64,000 bases of DNA from Cyanoderma ruficeps (Eukaryota > Chordata > Aves > Passeriformes > Timaliidae). Positions 1 to 11,710 of the stretch are shown piece after piece; the stretch's first letter is position 1, and every line of letters begins with the position of its first letter. The notes under the pieces are model-generated. The model was given only the letters and a program-made list of their open reading frames with translations. It made no database searches and had not been told where the DNA came from. The DNA lies in contig VZDJ01007749.1 of assembly GCA_008694505.1 (NCBI GenBank), forward strand, positions 3,624,941 through 3,688,940, in the 5' to 3' direction. Made by a program: the position numbers and the translations under genes.

Positions 1-989
1 ACCTGGGGGAGATCTGGCAGTGCAAAGGTAATATCTCACATGCCCACGTTAAGGGTATGGACATGAAGTGCTCTCTGGATAGTGTGACAAGCATTAAAGG
101 GTTAAAAAAGATCACAAGGCAAGAGGGACTTCTGGCCTTTACAAAGTGATGCTCCTTGCAGAAGACATTCTGTAACATTCCTCTTTTAATCCGCATCTCG
201 ATTTTTAAAGAAATGTTTTGTATTTTGAGGGAGTAATGGAAATTCACAGAAAACATGAAAACCTGAGAAAGCTCAAACTGATTTCCAGGAAATTTGCTAG
301 TAACAGATTTCGATTTTGCAGGTAGCAGCAGGCAGACAAAACATGAAGGTGCTTTGTAACATCCCAATACCTTCTCTGTTAATACCCTTCTGATAAATTA
401 TGTCTTAAAAGGGTTATTACGAGTCTTTAAAGGGTTATAACCATGCTTTTTGTGTCTGTGGCTTCAGAGGGACTGGCCCACACCAGCTGCAATAACCTCT
501 GTTCCCAGGAGAAGTGTTTTTAGGGATCCAACTTGGAACTGGAAGCTCCAAACACAACTCTTCTGCTTCCACTGTCCCCTTCTCAGCTCGGGTGGCCCTG
601 CTGTGTCTGACCCAGAAGCTGTGCTGGTGTCTTTTTATGTACACCACCAGTGGGGAATATTGAACGTGGGAAGGAGCAGGTGTGGGGCAAACAAACCAAG
701 CAGAAATCCTGCAGAAAGCTCCAAGGGGATGTTCCTTGTGGGCAAGTGGCTGGCTCCATAGGTTTGATCCACCAATATTACATTTCTCGTTGATTATTTC
801 CTAGAGAAAGTCACTGGGTAATTCGAGACCTGAAATAAGGGACATGTGAAAGGCATAGGAACATACGCCTCTATTTTGGGGTCCACATATGTTGCTAACC
901 TGAATTGCTTGCCCCTAAATCATATCAGATATGTGTGTGGCAGCTAAATACAGTCACAGCTTCTCAGGGAGATGAGGCTGTTGAGGAAG
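1..989. other. Unique non-coding sequence
   Basis: No gene or recognisable repeat family is visible. The open frames here (for example 450-761 plus) are short, overlap on both strands and have no gene-like content. The only internal structure is a small imperfect tandem repeat at 402-441. Confidence 0.65.
402..441. repeat. Imperfect tandem repeat, 2 x 19 bp
   Basis: The unit GTCTTAAAAGGGTTATTAC at 402-420 is followed at 423-441 by GTCTTTAAAGGGTTATAAC, two mismatches apart and offset by 21 bp. A related AAAGGGTTA motif also occurs near 96. It is probably a local slippage duplication, with no function implied. Confidence 0.7.
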
Positions 990-1105
990 GGTTAAGTAGA
1001 AACAATGGGCCACACTGGGCGAGGGGAAATGCAGGTTGAATACCAGGAAAACATTTCTTCACACTAAGGTCACTTGGGCTGGGAGAGAGGGAAGTGGCAG
1101 CTCAG
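990..1105 (+). mobile_element. Decayed CR1 LINE 3'-region remnant
   Basis: The stretch follows the order of the CR1 region just upstream of its 3' UTR end. An 'agaaacaatgggc' block comes first, then 'caggttgaataccaggaaaa', 'catttcttcaca', and a degraded form of the usual 'cactggaacaggctgcccaggg.agtgg' block at about 1070-1105. Several substitutions and small indels separate it from any consensus I remember, and the 3' tail is not recognisable beyond 1105. It is likely an old truncated insertion with no coding capacity. Confidence 0.5.
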
Positions 1106-2240
1106 CCAGCTGCCTTCTCCAGGGGCGGGATGGCTGCGGGGTTGGGGGTGCTGGGAGAAGAGGGATCAGGTTCTGCAGAGATGCTGCCTGGCAGTGTTTT
1201 CTGCCTCTGAGTGCTCATGAGTGGCTGGAAAAGGGAAATGTCCTTATGCTTCTGTGCCCCCGGGGGGGGGTTTTACTTTGGCCCAGCAGCAGGGATGAGC
1301 TCTGAAATAAGTAAGAAGGAAAACCAGGGATTAAGTAAGGAAAAAGGAGTGGCCTTAAAATAATCCATTGGAAGCCTTTACCTGAACAAGCAACAATCAC
1401 TGCCGAGAAATATCTGCAAAGAGAAGTGTGAAAGGGACGCCTTTGGCCACTAACCAAGCTGGTTAGGGATCCCTCCCTGATTGTAGCCTGGGGTGAGGCC
1501 CAGGCTTGGCACTGCAGTGGTGTTTTTGGCAATTTGGACTGCAACAATTCCCTCCACCCCTGTCCTGGTCAGGTCAGCACACAGGAGAAAATTCTGCCTC
1601 TGAAACCTAGTTTTCTGCTGAGCTGGAAGTAAAACATGTTGCTCTAAATGGTAGCTAGATAGGCTGCAGTGTGGATATGTGAAGGTAAGCCTGTGTGCAG
1701 GTATGAAAGAGAAAGTAGATGCAAGTGTAAAATACATAGGATAAATATGAAATCATGGAAGAATTATTTTTTTCATTTAGCTTTTGGGAATATTCAGCCC
1801 TTTGTGCTGAAGATAGTTTATATGTAACAGGAAATGTGGCTCTGAAATATTCCTTTGCTTTTCTGTATTGTACCTTGCTATAAACACCCCCCCCCAAAAA
1901 ACCAAAACAAAACAACCCAACAAAACAACAACAACAAACAAAAAACCCAAAACCCAAACCAAAAAAATATCCTGTCTTTGGAAAACTGATTTTCCTTTTG
2001 TACCTAAAGATTATGAAGGATATTTTTGGATCAAGCTTTTTATTGCCCTATGAGGGTTATCTCAGCGCAGATGGACTTTGTGTGTCAAAGCTTGACTGCA
2101 CCTTCTGAAAGGCTGCTGTTACAGCACAGAAAAGAGATGGGACACTAAAATTAATTCTGCAATAATTCACTTGCCAGTCAGCCAGCTCAGCTGTGTCCCT
2201 AGTGTAAGTGGTACCCCTGTTACTAGAAATCCTCTTTCAT
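1106..2240. other. Unique non-coding sequence with A-rich tract
   Basis: No gene is seen. A G-run lies at 1260-1270. An A/C-rich low-complexity tract lies at 1887-1967 and is listed separately. The open frames at 1655-1962 minus are translations of that tract into Phe/Cys/Val-rich nonsense. Confidence 0.65.
1887..1967. repeat. A/C-rich low-complexity tract
   Basis: A run of C is followed by about 70 bp built from CAAAA, CAACAA and AAACCC units with almost no G or T. It is a simple low-complexity region. It could be the eroded tail of a retroposed element, but no element body is recognisable beside it. Confidence 0.8.
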
Positions 2241-2256
2241 TCTTCTTAATTTTTAG

Positions 2257-2664
2257 TTGCTGATTCAGATGTTATCTGAAGCTGCAACAGAAGAAAATAC
2301 AGAGACTACCATTTATTACCTAAAGAAATTACTTGGGAGAATTGCTCAAGGTGTATTTTTACACCTGGGCAATATGAATGAGGCCACTGAACTAATTATT
2401 GCCATTACTAGGAGAACTGCAACCAGGAAACTTCAGAAAACCGTCCAATTATTTCAGTCCTTCTCTGAAATCTTCAGAAGAGGAGGCCAGATGGGAAAGG
2501 AATTTATCATGGAATCTGACAATATGGGCATCTGGTTTCCTTCTGGCCTGGGGACAAAATGTCTGAGTCAGTATTCGAAGGCCGCTTTCCTGAATGAAAT
2601 TGTGTGGTGGAGGCTTGGTCTCATCCCACTTCATGGTCTAATAGCTTCCTTCAATTCAGCTTAA
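2257..2664 (+). other. Unassigned open frame with acceptor-like start
   Basis: A 136-codon frame is open from 2257 to the TAA at 2662-2664. It is preceded by a good splice-acceptor-like sequence (a pyrimidine-rich run ending in TTTTTAG at 2256) and has its first in-frame ATG at 2269. A possible donor (CAAG/GTGTAT) lies at 2350/2351, which would give a 94-bp exon. The translation has a balanced, hydrophilic-helical composition near its start (for example MLSEAATEEN) but matches no family I recognise. Frames of this length do occur by chance in 64 kb, so this may well be non-coding. Confidence 0.15.
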
Positions 2665-5600
2665 GTAAAGATGTTGCTGCCTGAAAAGGTGTTGGGGGGA
2701 ACTCAAGCCTCCTCCCTCTCTGCAGAATCAGGCAGGAGAACTACTGGGGTTGTTCACACCCAGGATTGCTCGAGGCATCATTTCCACACTGTGTGGGACC
2801 CCTTGTTCAGTCACTCCCTGGCTTGGCCTTCCCAGGCTCACTGGAACTGCGGCGTCAACACCTGGATGGTCCCAGCTGGGGATGGGGCAGCTCCTGGGTG
2901 ACACTGACTGCTGGCCATGGGTGACAAGTATGCCTTTTGTTAAAGACCTTTCCCTGGCACCAAGAAGTGCAAAGTGGGTGCCACTGGCAGGCTGAAATGT
3001 GACACTTCCATATGGATATCCCGGCACTGCTGCAAGCCCCCTGCAGGGGTGTGAGCCAGGAACAACAATAGCCATATTAGAAGGGATTGCACTTCCTGGG
3101 AAAGCATTAGGGCAAATGTAGGTTTCACATCCTCTGCCACTAGTGACACCAAGGCAGCGATATGAGTGACAAAGCATTGGGTGGAGTCTGCCCAACCTGC
3201 CAGACCCTCCCTGCCTCCCCAGTACCCCCTCAAGAACCCACTGTGACTTCAGGCAGGGACTGAAACAAGTGATGCAGTTAATGAACAGGAGAAAATCAAG
3301 GTGATGAGAGATACCTGTCAGCTGGTGGCAGAGTGTGGATAAATGATGGTGGGGTGAAACCATCACGATAGTTTGGGGTGGCTCTGGCTGAAGCCACAGA
3401 GTGGGTCCTGGGCCAGCCACAGGGAGCAGGCAGTGTTGGGCTGAGTGCTGCACTACCTCATCATTGCTATGCTTTCCTATTGGAAACCTTCCCCTGTTTG
3501 AAAGTCCTCTCTGCCTTCCTTGTTTTTCTTCTCCACGTTGCAGTAATTCTGCTTGGGTGAGATGGAACTTGGCTTGCTTCTAGCAGCAGAGGAAATCCAG
3601 CAAACATCATTGAAACTGGGATGAAATATGCTTGTTCTGTAAGGTTGAGTGGGTGGCTGTGAGACACTCGGCTGCCTGGGATGCTTCAGATGAGTAAACA
3701 GGGGTAGGAAGTCCCTACCCAAAAACAACCCAGAGCTGAGATCCAAACGTGTTTGTAAAATAGTGAGTACAGAAAAGCCAGTTTTATATAGCACAAAGTT
3801 TAAAGCTTTGGCTTCACCCTTGTGGAAGACTTCTGGAGCGAAACCCTAGGAAAGAGAGATAAGCCAAGTATCCAACAGGATAGGAAATCCTCATGCCCCA
3901 CAAGACCAGCTAACTGGTGGAAACGATCTCTAGTGCCCTGTCAACTGGAGAAAGCAGCCCTCTGCAGTGGAATTACTAGAGACTTTGAGATTTGCAAAGG
4001 AATGGCACAGTTTTATTTTGTTTCTCTTTCTATTTTAAATCAAAGCTTAGTTATTCCATGCTTCTCAAACCACCAGACTGAAGTTCCAGTCTAGCTTGCA
4101 TCCACAAAACCCCACTGACTTCAGTGTGTGAGCTGAATCCAGCCTTTGGCCCTAACCCCCACAGAAGCTGAGACTCCTCAGTTCTGGGTTTAGCCAGATC
4201 ATGTGAATGTACACTCACAGTACAGCCCTGGAAATTGGGGGAGGAGGTTTTGTTTGATTTCTGGTGTTTACTTTCCCACCAAGCTGGTGCATGGAGAGCT
4301 TGGTGCCTGCAGCAGAGTGAGCACAGGCATTCATTTCCAGACCCAGCTCTGCCTGGAAGCAGCCCTGGGTTTCCTGCATGGTGTGGTGAAGGAGCCTCCT
4401 GTGGCGCTGACAACAAGGAGTTAACCAGAGGAGCCAAGTGGCAGTGGCCTCTCTGGAACATTTTCTGCCACCATGAAGATCAAAAGCTGTGATCATTTTT
4501 CTGCTTCCCAGTGTAGTAGGTGATGTTGAGCAAGGAAAGCTGAGTTCAGGCAAAGGATTGTATTCAGGCACCTGGGGAAGAGGTTTTGGAACTCACAGTT
4601 TACAACTCATAAAACTGGGACTTGGTTGGCCTGTTTTCTGTAGCACATGTGACCCCTATGTGACTGCACTTGTAGCGTGGGCATTTGCCACCTAAGATCA
4701 GGGCATGGATGTGTTGGGCTAGGAGCCTGGACACACAGGAACCCACCCTGAAAGCCTTCCCATGATAGCTCAAAGCATAAAACTAGAAAAGGGAGGACAC
4801 CCAACTATTTTCAGTTCTGTTCTCTGTTTTAGTTTTTTGGCCTTTGAAGGAGTCTGTGAAGCTGAGAGCAATGGAGTCAGGATCTTTGGGTGACCAGCAC
4901 TAAACATATTCTCCATGTTGCCATAAGACCTTCAAGAGTCTTTGGGTAACTGGATCAAGGAAACACAGAGTTCTTGCACTGCAAGAGGGATGAACTGACA
5001 GGTTTTGATCAAGTACTGGGTTTGATTAGGAGGTTGGGTTGGACTGAAGTGTTCCCTCTGCCACATATAACAGCTTTATTTCTGGCCCTTCTTAGTGCAG
5101 TGACAGAACTCTGAGTTCAACAGGATGGAAATTCAGCTAAATAGTTTAAAAGTTACTATTTATTTCATGATTCCTTGCAGGAAGTGGCATCACTTGTTGG
5201 ATCTGAGGTCTGTACAAGCTTGTGTCTCTGATGCTGGCAGTGAGAGGTTGGGGACAAGGACAATCACAATCACTTTTTTTAGGCCCTAACATGCTTGATA
5301 TTGTCTTGGCAACTCCAGCATTTGAGTAATTCTGTTCTTTCTGTGCCTGCTGGTTATCTCTTTGCTGCTGGTGAAATGATTTGATTTGCAGCAAGGCCAG
5401 TACAGCATTCCAAGCCTCCTTGCCTCCACCTGCCTTCCTCCCAGCATGGTGAGCAGAGTTATCACCTGCTCTCAGACTTTGAACAGGGTGCTTTCAGAAC
5501 AAGCCTCGAGTACCTGGGAATATTTAAAGCAGCACACATGAGGGTTGTTTTTTTTTAGCTCTGCATTGACATTCCTGTGTTATCGACACCCAGAACTTGT

Positions 5601-6263
5601 TGCTTTCATAGGACAGAGAGCTATGAATGGTCCAGGAATGTGATATTCCACTCAACCCTATCTCTTATCAGCACACATAAGGCTGCTGTGTCTTGTGGAG
5701 AGCTTTTCCATTGCCGTAAGCAGCTCATTTCTTCTCCTAAATTTGCTTTTCACTTTATATCTATCCTGCCTGTTCCTCTCCTGAAGTACCCATCCATCTG
5801 AAAACGGCAGCCACCTCATTTCCTTTGAAATCCCTTCAGCCCTGCCTGCTCCTGCAAGCCCAGAGCAGGCTATTGCAGCCTGCTCTGGGGGCACTCTTTC
5901 ATTTTGGAAAGAGCCTTCTCTGAGACAGTGGCAATGCTGTGCTTCAGAGGATGCTGATGGGCAGGGGGTCTGGTGCAGGGAGCAGTTCCTAGCAGCCAAA
6001 AAACCAGTCGCAGGTGCACCCCCTTAGCAGGGTGGTGGGTGAAATTGTGTCTGCAGTAAGCAGGTATCAATATATAGGTAGAAGCTATAGGGAATGATGT
6101 CTTTGCAAGCCTTGCCAAGGGCACTCCAAGGGCCAGACTTTGCCTTGAGCATCAGCTGCAGCTCAGTTACCACGGTGGGCGCTGTGTAGACCTGCAGTAG
6201 TGCTTGGAGAACCTGACCCCAGAGGGAATCTTTTCAAGAGACTGATAAAGACAACCAGGCTAT
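2665..6263. other. Unique non-coding sequence
   Basis: No gene or repeat family is recognised. A 241-codon minus-strand frame at 2728-3453 starts with GTG and is rich in His, Pro, Cys and Ser, as expected for shadow translation, so it is not called. One strong small hairpin lies at 5859-5889. Confidence 0.6.
5859..5889. repeat. Perfect 12-bp hairpin, 7-nt loop
   Basis: CCCAGAGCAGGC at 5859-5870 is followed by the loop TATTGCA and then the exact reverse complement GCCTGCTCTGGG at 5878-5889. Pairing does not extend beyond the 12 bp. That makes it too short for a typical microRNA precursor, so it is recorded as an inverted repeat only. Confidence 0.85.
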
Positions 6264-6385
6264 AAAAAAAAAAAAATAAAATAAATAAAATAAAAATAAA
6301 AAAAGCCCTTTGGTATTTGTTTAANAAAAAAAAAAAATAAAATAAATAAAATAAAAATAAAAAAAGCCCTTTGGTATTTGTTTAA
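6264..6385. repeat. Duplicated 60-bp block flanking one N (assembly artefact)
   Basis: Sixty bases ending in GCCCTTTGGTATTTGTTTAA occur at 6265-6324 and again, identically, at 6326-6385, separated by a single N at 6325. The block starts with an A-run and AAAT/AAAAT units. An exact duplication that abuts a lone N is the usual sign of two contig ends that overlapped but were joined without being merged. The real genome very probably has one copy. Confidence 0.85.
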
Positions 6386-7194
6386 GAGATAAGATAAGCT
6401 GACAAAAATGCAGAAGACAATTGTTTACACACGCACACAGACACATACACCAGGAAGAAAATTCTTTTCCAAAAATAGCTGCTGACTTTTTATTTATAGA
6501 CTTTTTTCCTCCCCTTTCTTCTGACATGAAGCAGAACATTTACATAAGGGGCAAAGAGATCTGATGATGAATAACTGTTTCTTGAGCAGACCAAAGTCCT
6601 CATTAGACCTGCCAGCAGGGACAGATGTCTGGGCCCAGGGATAGCACCAGAATTAGCAAGTATTATTTAACTGTCTGAAGTCTTCAACTAACAGTAACAA
6701 TCTCGTAGAAGTTCAGTGGGATTTTTTTCAAAGCATCAAAATTATGGCAGGTCTGGTTTGTTCAGCTTTAAAAGTTTCATGGGGCAGAATAAAAAGCTTA
6801 GTTTGTGCCTGAACTGCACCTTATTCATTGTGGCTTCTGTTCCCAGGCTCTTGACCACCTCCTGGCCAGCAAGAAAAGTATGGTGGAAGTCCTGGTTGAT
6901 TCTGGAGTGCCGGCCTGTGGGCTCACAGGATGATGGAGGCAGAGGAGAAGGAGGAGGCAGGTTACAAAGGAGAAGCCTCTCACTTTGCAGTGCACGTAAA
7001 ACAAGATGCCACCACGGGCAGAGGATGACGGGAGCAGGGATATGGAGAAAGATGTTCTTCAGCTTTGTGTGCGTGTATTTTTAGTCTTGCAGAGTACAGA
7101 ACCAAACTTTGCACAAAAATAGCTATCCACTTACATAACATCCTTGCTGACAGAACTCCCCCTGCTGAAGACCTGGGAGGCTCCTGGGGCAGGG
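6386..7194. other. Unique non-coding sequence
   Basis: No gene, RNA or repeat family is seen. Short frames only. Confidence 0.6.
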
Positions 7195-7260
7195 GGCTGT
7201 CAGTCAGAGCGCAGCCGTGACTCAGCGCGGACGCACATCCCGGCGCTGCAAAGGCAGGAT
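7195..7260. promoter_or_regulatory. CpG cluster with AP-1/MARE-like site
   Basis: About eight CpG dinucleotides fall within some 50 bp in otherwise CpG-poor surroundings. They lie around a TGACTCAGC motif at 7218-7226, which matches the AP-1 core (TGACTCA) and the half-site of MARE/NF-E2 elements (TGACTCAGC). This is a candidate cis-regulatory element. No transcription start, exon or gene can be tied to it from sequence alone. Confidence 0.25.
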
Positions 7261-10200
7261 TTGCAGTGTTTACGCTGCACAAGGAGTGTGGCAGCAGATG
7301 CAAAGCAACATCCCAGCCCCGTGGTCCCAGGGATGAGGCAGGGTGTTGACCAGGGTACAGAGATGCAGGGGGGGCAGTTCTTCCCCGTTTTTCCTATTTG
7401 CCCATGGCAAATGGGCAGGATGAAGAAAGGACAATGGAAGGGTTTCCGTTCTATGTGTTCCTGGTTTTGCTTTATTAGGGTTTCTTGGGCAGTAGGCAGT
7501 CCAGATCCTGAGCCCTTGCTCTCCATTGCCTTGCAGTGGGAATTGTTGGTGTGTCACGGCCCAGTTTTAGTGTCACTGTACCCCTGTCACTGCTGTGACT
7601 GATTTCTCAGAAGTGAGATTCCAGCTCAGAAGCTCTGGAGCTGAAGAGGTTTGGAGTCACAGCTCACCCTTTGACCCTCTCCTTAGGACAGAGGCATACT
7701 CATGCTCAGGGGAAAGTTGCCTGGTCACATCCCGGGCTCCAGTTATTCCGGTGATAAACAGGGGAGTGTGGTGTCAAGGGTGCTCATTCTTTCCATTTGG
7801 ACTTTGAACATGCGTGGTTAGAGATTAGTAATGTGTCATCCTTTCTTCATCCTGTTTTCCCTTGGCAGCCATGCTGTAAGTGGATGAGCCCAGGCAAGTA
7901 GGTGATACTGGTTTGTTTGCCAAAAGCAACATTACGTGGTGATAGCACTTGTTGGCTCTGAAGGACCAGTTCTGCTGAACGTGCTTGTTTTCCTGAGGCA
8001 CCCAGGTGGAATGGGTTTCGGTTAAAAATAACTGACCTCCCAATGCTGAGCCTAAGCATTTTTTCCTGGGAAGCCATTTTTAACCACAGATGGCCACCAG
8101 GTGCAGTGGTTATCCAGGAGATCAAAGCTGGAAGCCCACCATGGGGAGGAGATGAATTCTTTCCTTTTGCTATCAGACCTTCTCAAGTGGAACATCTTCC
8201 TGGTTATCCGCTGGTGTGAAGGGAAATGTCTGGGGGGAACATGTGGGAACATTGGATCAATGAGAGGCATGCAGTGGTGGGTGTACGTGTGCATGCTTGG
8301 GAACTAACACTGACTGCTGATGGATTCTGAGAAAGCCAGGGCTGTCCACTGTATCCCAAAATAGCCCAGGTAAACAGGTGGTCTTACGCTGCATCCATAC
8401 TCTGTGATGGAGATGTACAGCCCTGAAACATAACTTGTTATGCAATTTATCAAAATAGTCATCCCCCAGGGGCTTTAGGGCCTTACTGGGAAGAGACAAG
8501 GAAAAGTGAGAGACAAGCTTGCTTTACTGAGATAAATAGGGAGTTGTTTTCTAATGCCTTGGAGTGATTTTATTGGGACTCTTGTGCAACGTCAGAATAC
8601 AGTGGTGCATTTATAGAAATGTTATTTTTATCTCAGCTATGTGAAGGGGTGGTGCTAAAATATCCATATTGTTAGTGGCCGTGAAGAAATATCTTCCAGC
8701 CCCCTGTCTTTTCAACAGCATCAGCTTTGGGTGCTGTGGTAGGCCAGGTCCCTCTGTCATTCTCACAGGGGCACATACAGACATCACATGTAGGAGGGTC
8801 TGTGGCTGTGTGTGTTGGGAGAAAGCACAGTCTGGCAGCTTGGGCAGCAGACAGATCTGCTTTCTGCGCTACTTTTCTTGACAACATCACACTGGGTGTA
8901 CTGCTTGCCCACAGGCTCAGTGCTGACACTGAAATGTGGGGGGTCCTTCCCCATGTCTCAGCTGTGATGGCAGGATCCACTGCAGCTTTGGAGGTGCTGG
9001 CAGGGGCTCCTTATCTCTCCTGCAGCAGGGCTGAGCTGTGATCCATGCAGGGACCGTCACATGCTTCCCATTTGCTTCGGCCTCAGCCTGACATATCTCA
9101 CCTTGGCAGATTCTACCTCCAGCTAATTTTTTTATTCTTTTATTGAGAGATATTCAGACATTTTCAAAAACAGAGGGAGTGAAAATGCAGTGTTTCCCAC
9201 CAGTTAAAAATCTGGCTAGCTTTTTCTAGAGTAACCCTAATACTCATATTGCTGGGAATTATGGAATATGTTGGGACCTGGTCTATTTGCCAGCCCAGAA
9301 CCTCTAGGTTATGCTGTGTCAAACCTTGGAGAACAGGAAAGTAGTTTGCATATTCTCATATGGATTTTACAGAGAAATTCCCAGAAGATTTTAGATGCTT
9401 TAAGCAAGTCCAAGCCGGGGACTGAGTAAGACGTTGGCAGCTGGCAAGGCTGTGTCCAAATACCTGAGTTGGAGGCAAGAAGAATGTCTTCCTGTGCTGT
9501 TAGTGCTCATCCTGTTAATGTAGAGACAAAAATCAAACAAACCCCCCAAGAATATGAACAGAAGTGTCTTCAGAGCGGGGCCTGAATATGGCACAATAAA
9601 AAGGCTCATGGAGGGGCATAAAACAAAATCCAGAATTCTCATTCAGTAAGTGATCACGATCCAGAACAGGACCTGAATGTGGGAGGGGGAAATGGTCTGC
9701 AGTCATGCATTTAAGTACTACCTGCACAGTGAGATAAAGAGTTAAAATCTCCAGGGACCTCAGTGCACGTTTTGCTGTACCCTCAGTAGTCTGTGTTGGA
9801 TCTTCATGGAGATCTTGATTTGTTCAAGTCCCACCCTAGTGGCTTAAATCCATGCTGCAGGCTCCCTTGATACCTCATTGTTGGAAGAAACAAGCCTTAA
9901 AGACCTTTGAAAGCTCCGGCTGAACACTGATTCCTTTTCTCCTGGTAGCTTTTCTCTAACTCTGCCTTTTTCTGCACAATTCACTGTTCTCATGGCCTGG
10001 CATCAGTCCAGGGTTCAGGAGGGTTTTGCTACAGACTTTTACAGGACCAAGATGTTGCTGTAGGTGTTTCACATCACTGCTGTGGCTGTACAACCTGACA
10101 TCTCTGCCTAGACAGGCTGTGGGAATTAAGTGAAGCATTTGCCCCAAAGGCTTTTCCCCACCCATCCGGCACTCATTGTGTCTGAGAACTTTCTGTCCCT

Positions 10201-11710
10201 GCACAATAGTCTTTCCTAGGATGTTCAAAGTATTAAAAGAGGGCAGGTTTTCAAGCAAAAGCAAAGATCTGGTGCCTAGCACTGCTTTACAAACAGGAGA
10301 ACTAGCACAGAAATGTAATTCCCTTACCCTTGCTGAGTAGTACTTTGAGTGCTTGTGGGCTGCTCAGGGGACAGGTGCCACCAAAAGTGGCACATGATGC
10401 ATGACCAGCATCTCCTTTACATAAAGCCCCATGAACCAAAATGAGCCTTTTTCAGCAGAGCAAAGGCAGGGAGATACGTGTCGAGTTTTGTTTGTACCCA
10501 CAATACCACACACATGTTCCTAGCTTTTTATAGAAACACTCTTGTTTCTCTGGGTGTGTGTTGGTTTGGGTTTTTTTCATTTGTGGGGATTTATCCCACG
10601 AGTTGGTCCAATCAGCTCCCAAAGTTGGGTGATCATGGGAGGCTGTATAGTGAAAATAACTCGTGAGAACTGAAAAAGAAAAACGCTCAGAACATCCAGG
10701 CTATTAATAAAAGCAAGTGTTGCAGATCCCGGTATAAGTTTGCTGCATCAAGGACACAGAATTTGCTACCCAAACTATTTTGGCTCTTTCAGCCAACAGA
10801 GCAGTTGAGCCCATGTTGAATTTGTGATATTTTGGTGTCCGTTCTGTGCAGGAGGAGTTGGTGCAAACCTGCCTAAGGGGCATGGGTACAGCACCATTGC
10901 ACTGGAACACTGTGGAGCATCCCATGGTGCCTCTCCCGTGGAGGCAGAGGGCTCAGCAGTGATTTTGGCATGGCTACACCCGCAGGTGGCTTTGGAGAAC
11001 CTCAGCCTACAGCATGGCTGTGTTTCTTCCCCTCTCACCCATGAACATGCACACTGCTTTAATCCAGTGCCAGGAGCTTCCTACTGCTTCATAAAGTACT
11101 TGCAGCATTGATTTCCAGTCTCTGCACTATGGGAGCAATAACTAACCGAGCTGTAATGTTTTCCATTGCATATTTAACTCTGTATGAATGGAGTGCCCTT
11201 GCCAGAGCTTGGATTTGCAGTTCCACGGCCTGGGAAATGCATGCATGAGGTACCTCTTTAGTGAAGGATCCCAATCAAAGTGATGCCTTCTCCACCACAA
11301 TTTTAAAGATCAGCGCACAAACAAATTGCTGCACTTCTGACGGAGCACTTCCATAAACATAGGAAGAGCTTGCTTTACTGTGATCCACATCTTCCAGGCA
11401 GATCTCAACCCCCACCTTCCGCTTCCCTCTGTGTTGTGCTGATGCCAAATCAGCAAATGTTCAGAGAAACAGGATAGGCCACAGCTGTAAACCAGCGATG
11501 GCATCTTGTGCGTTGGGCTGCTGTTGTTTTATTTAGCGTGAAAGGCTGGAGTAGTGCAACACTGAAATTGCACTGGCTAAGATAATAAATGGATCAGACA
11601 AATATAGCTGGGCATATGCTGAGTGTGGGTATGGGTTTTTAATTTCTCTTCTTCAAACCAAGATCTATAATAAGATGTTTCCTGGCTTGTGTGTGAGTGT
11701 TTTAATAGCT
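7261..11710. other. Unique non-coding sequence
   Basis: No gene or identifiable transposon. Many overlapping short frames occur on both strands, none with a coherent domain. Homopolymer and GT-rich patches occur near 10550-10590. Confidence 0.6.

Noticed and set aside
2728..3453. 241-codon minus-strand open frame
   Set aside because: Starts at GTG, rich in His/Pro/Cys/Ser without any domain, and overlapped by frames on the other strand; explained by local GC content.
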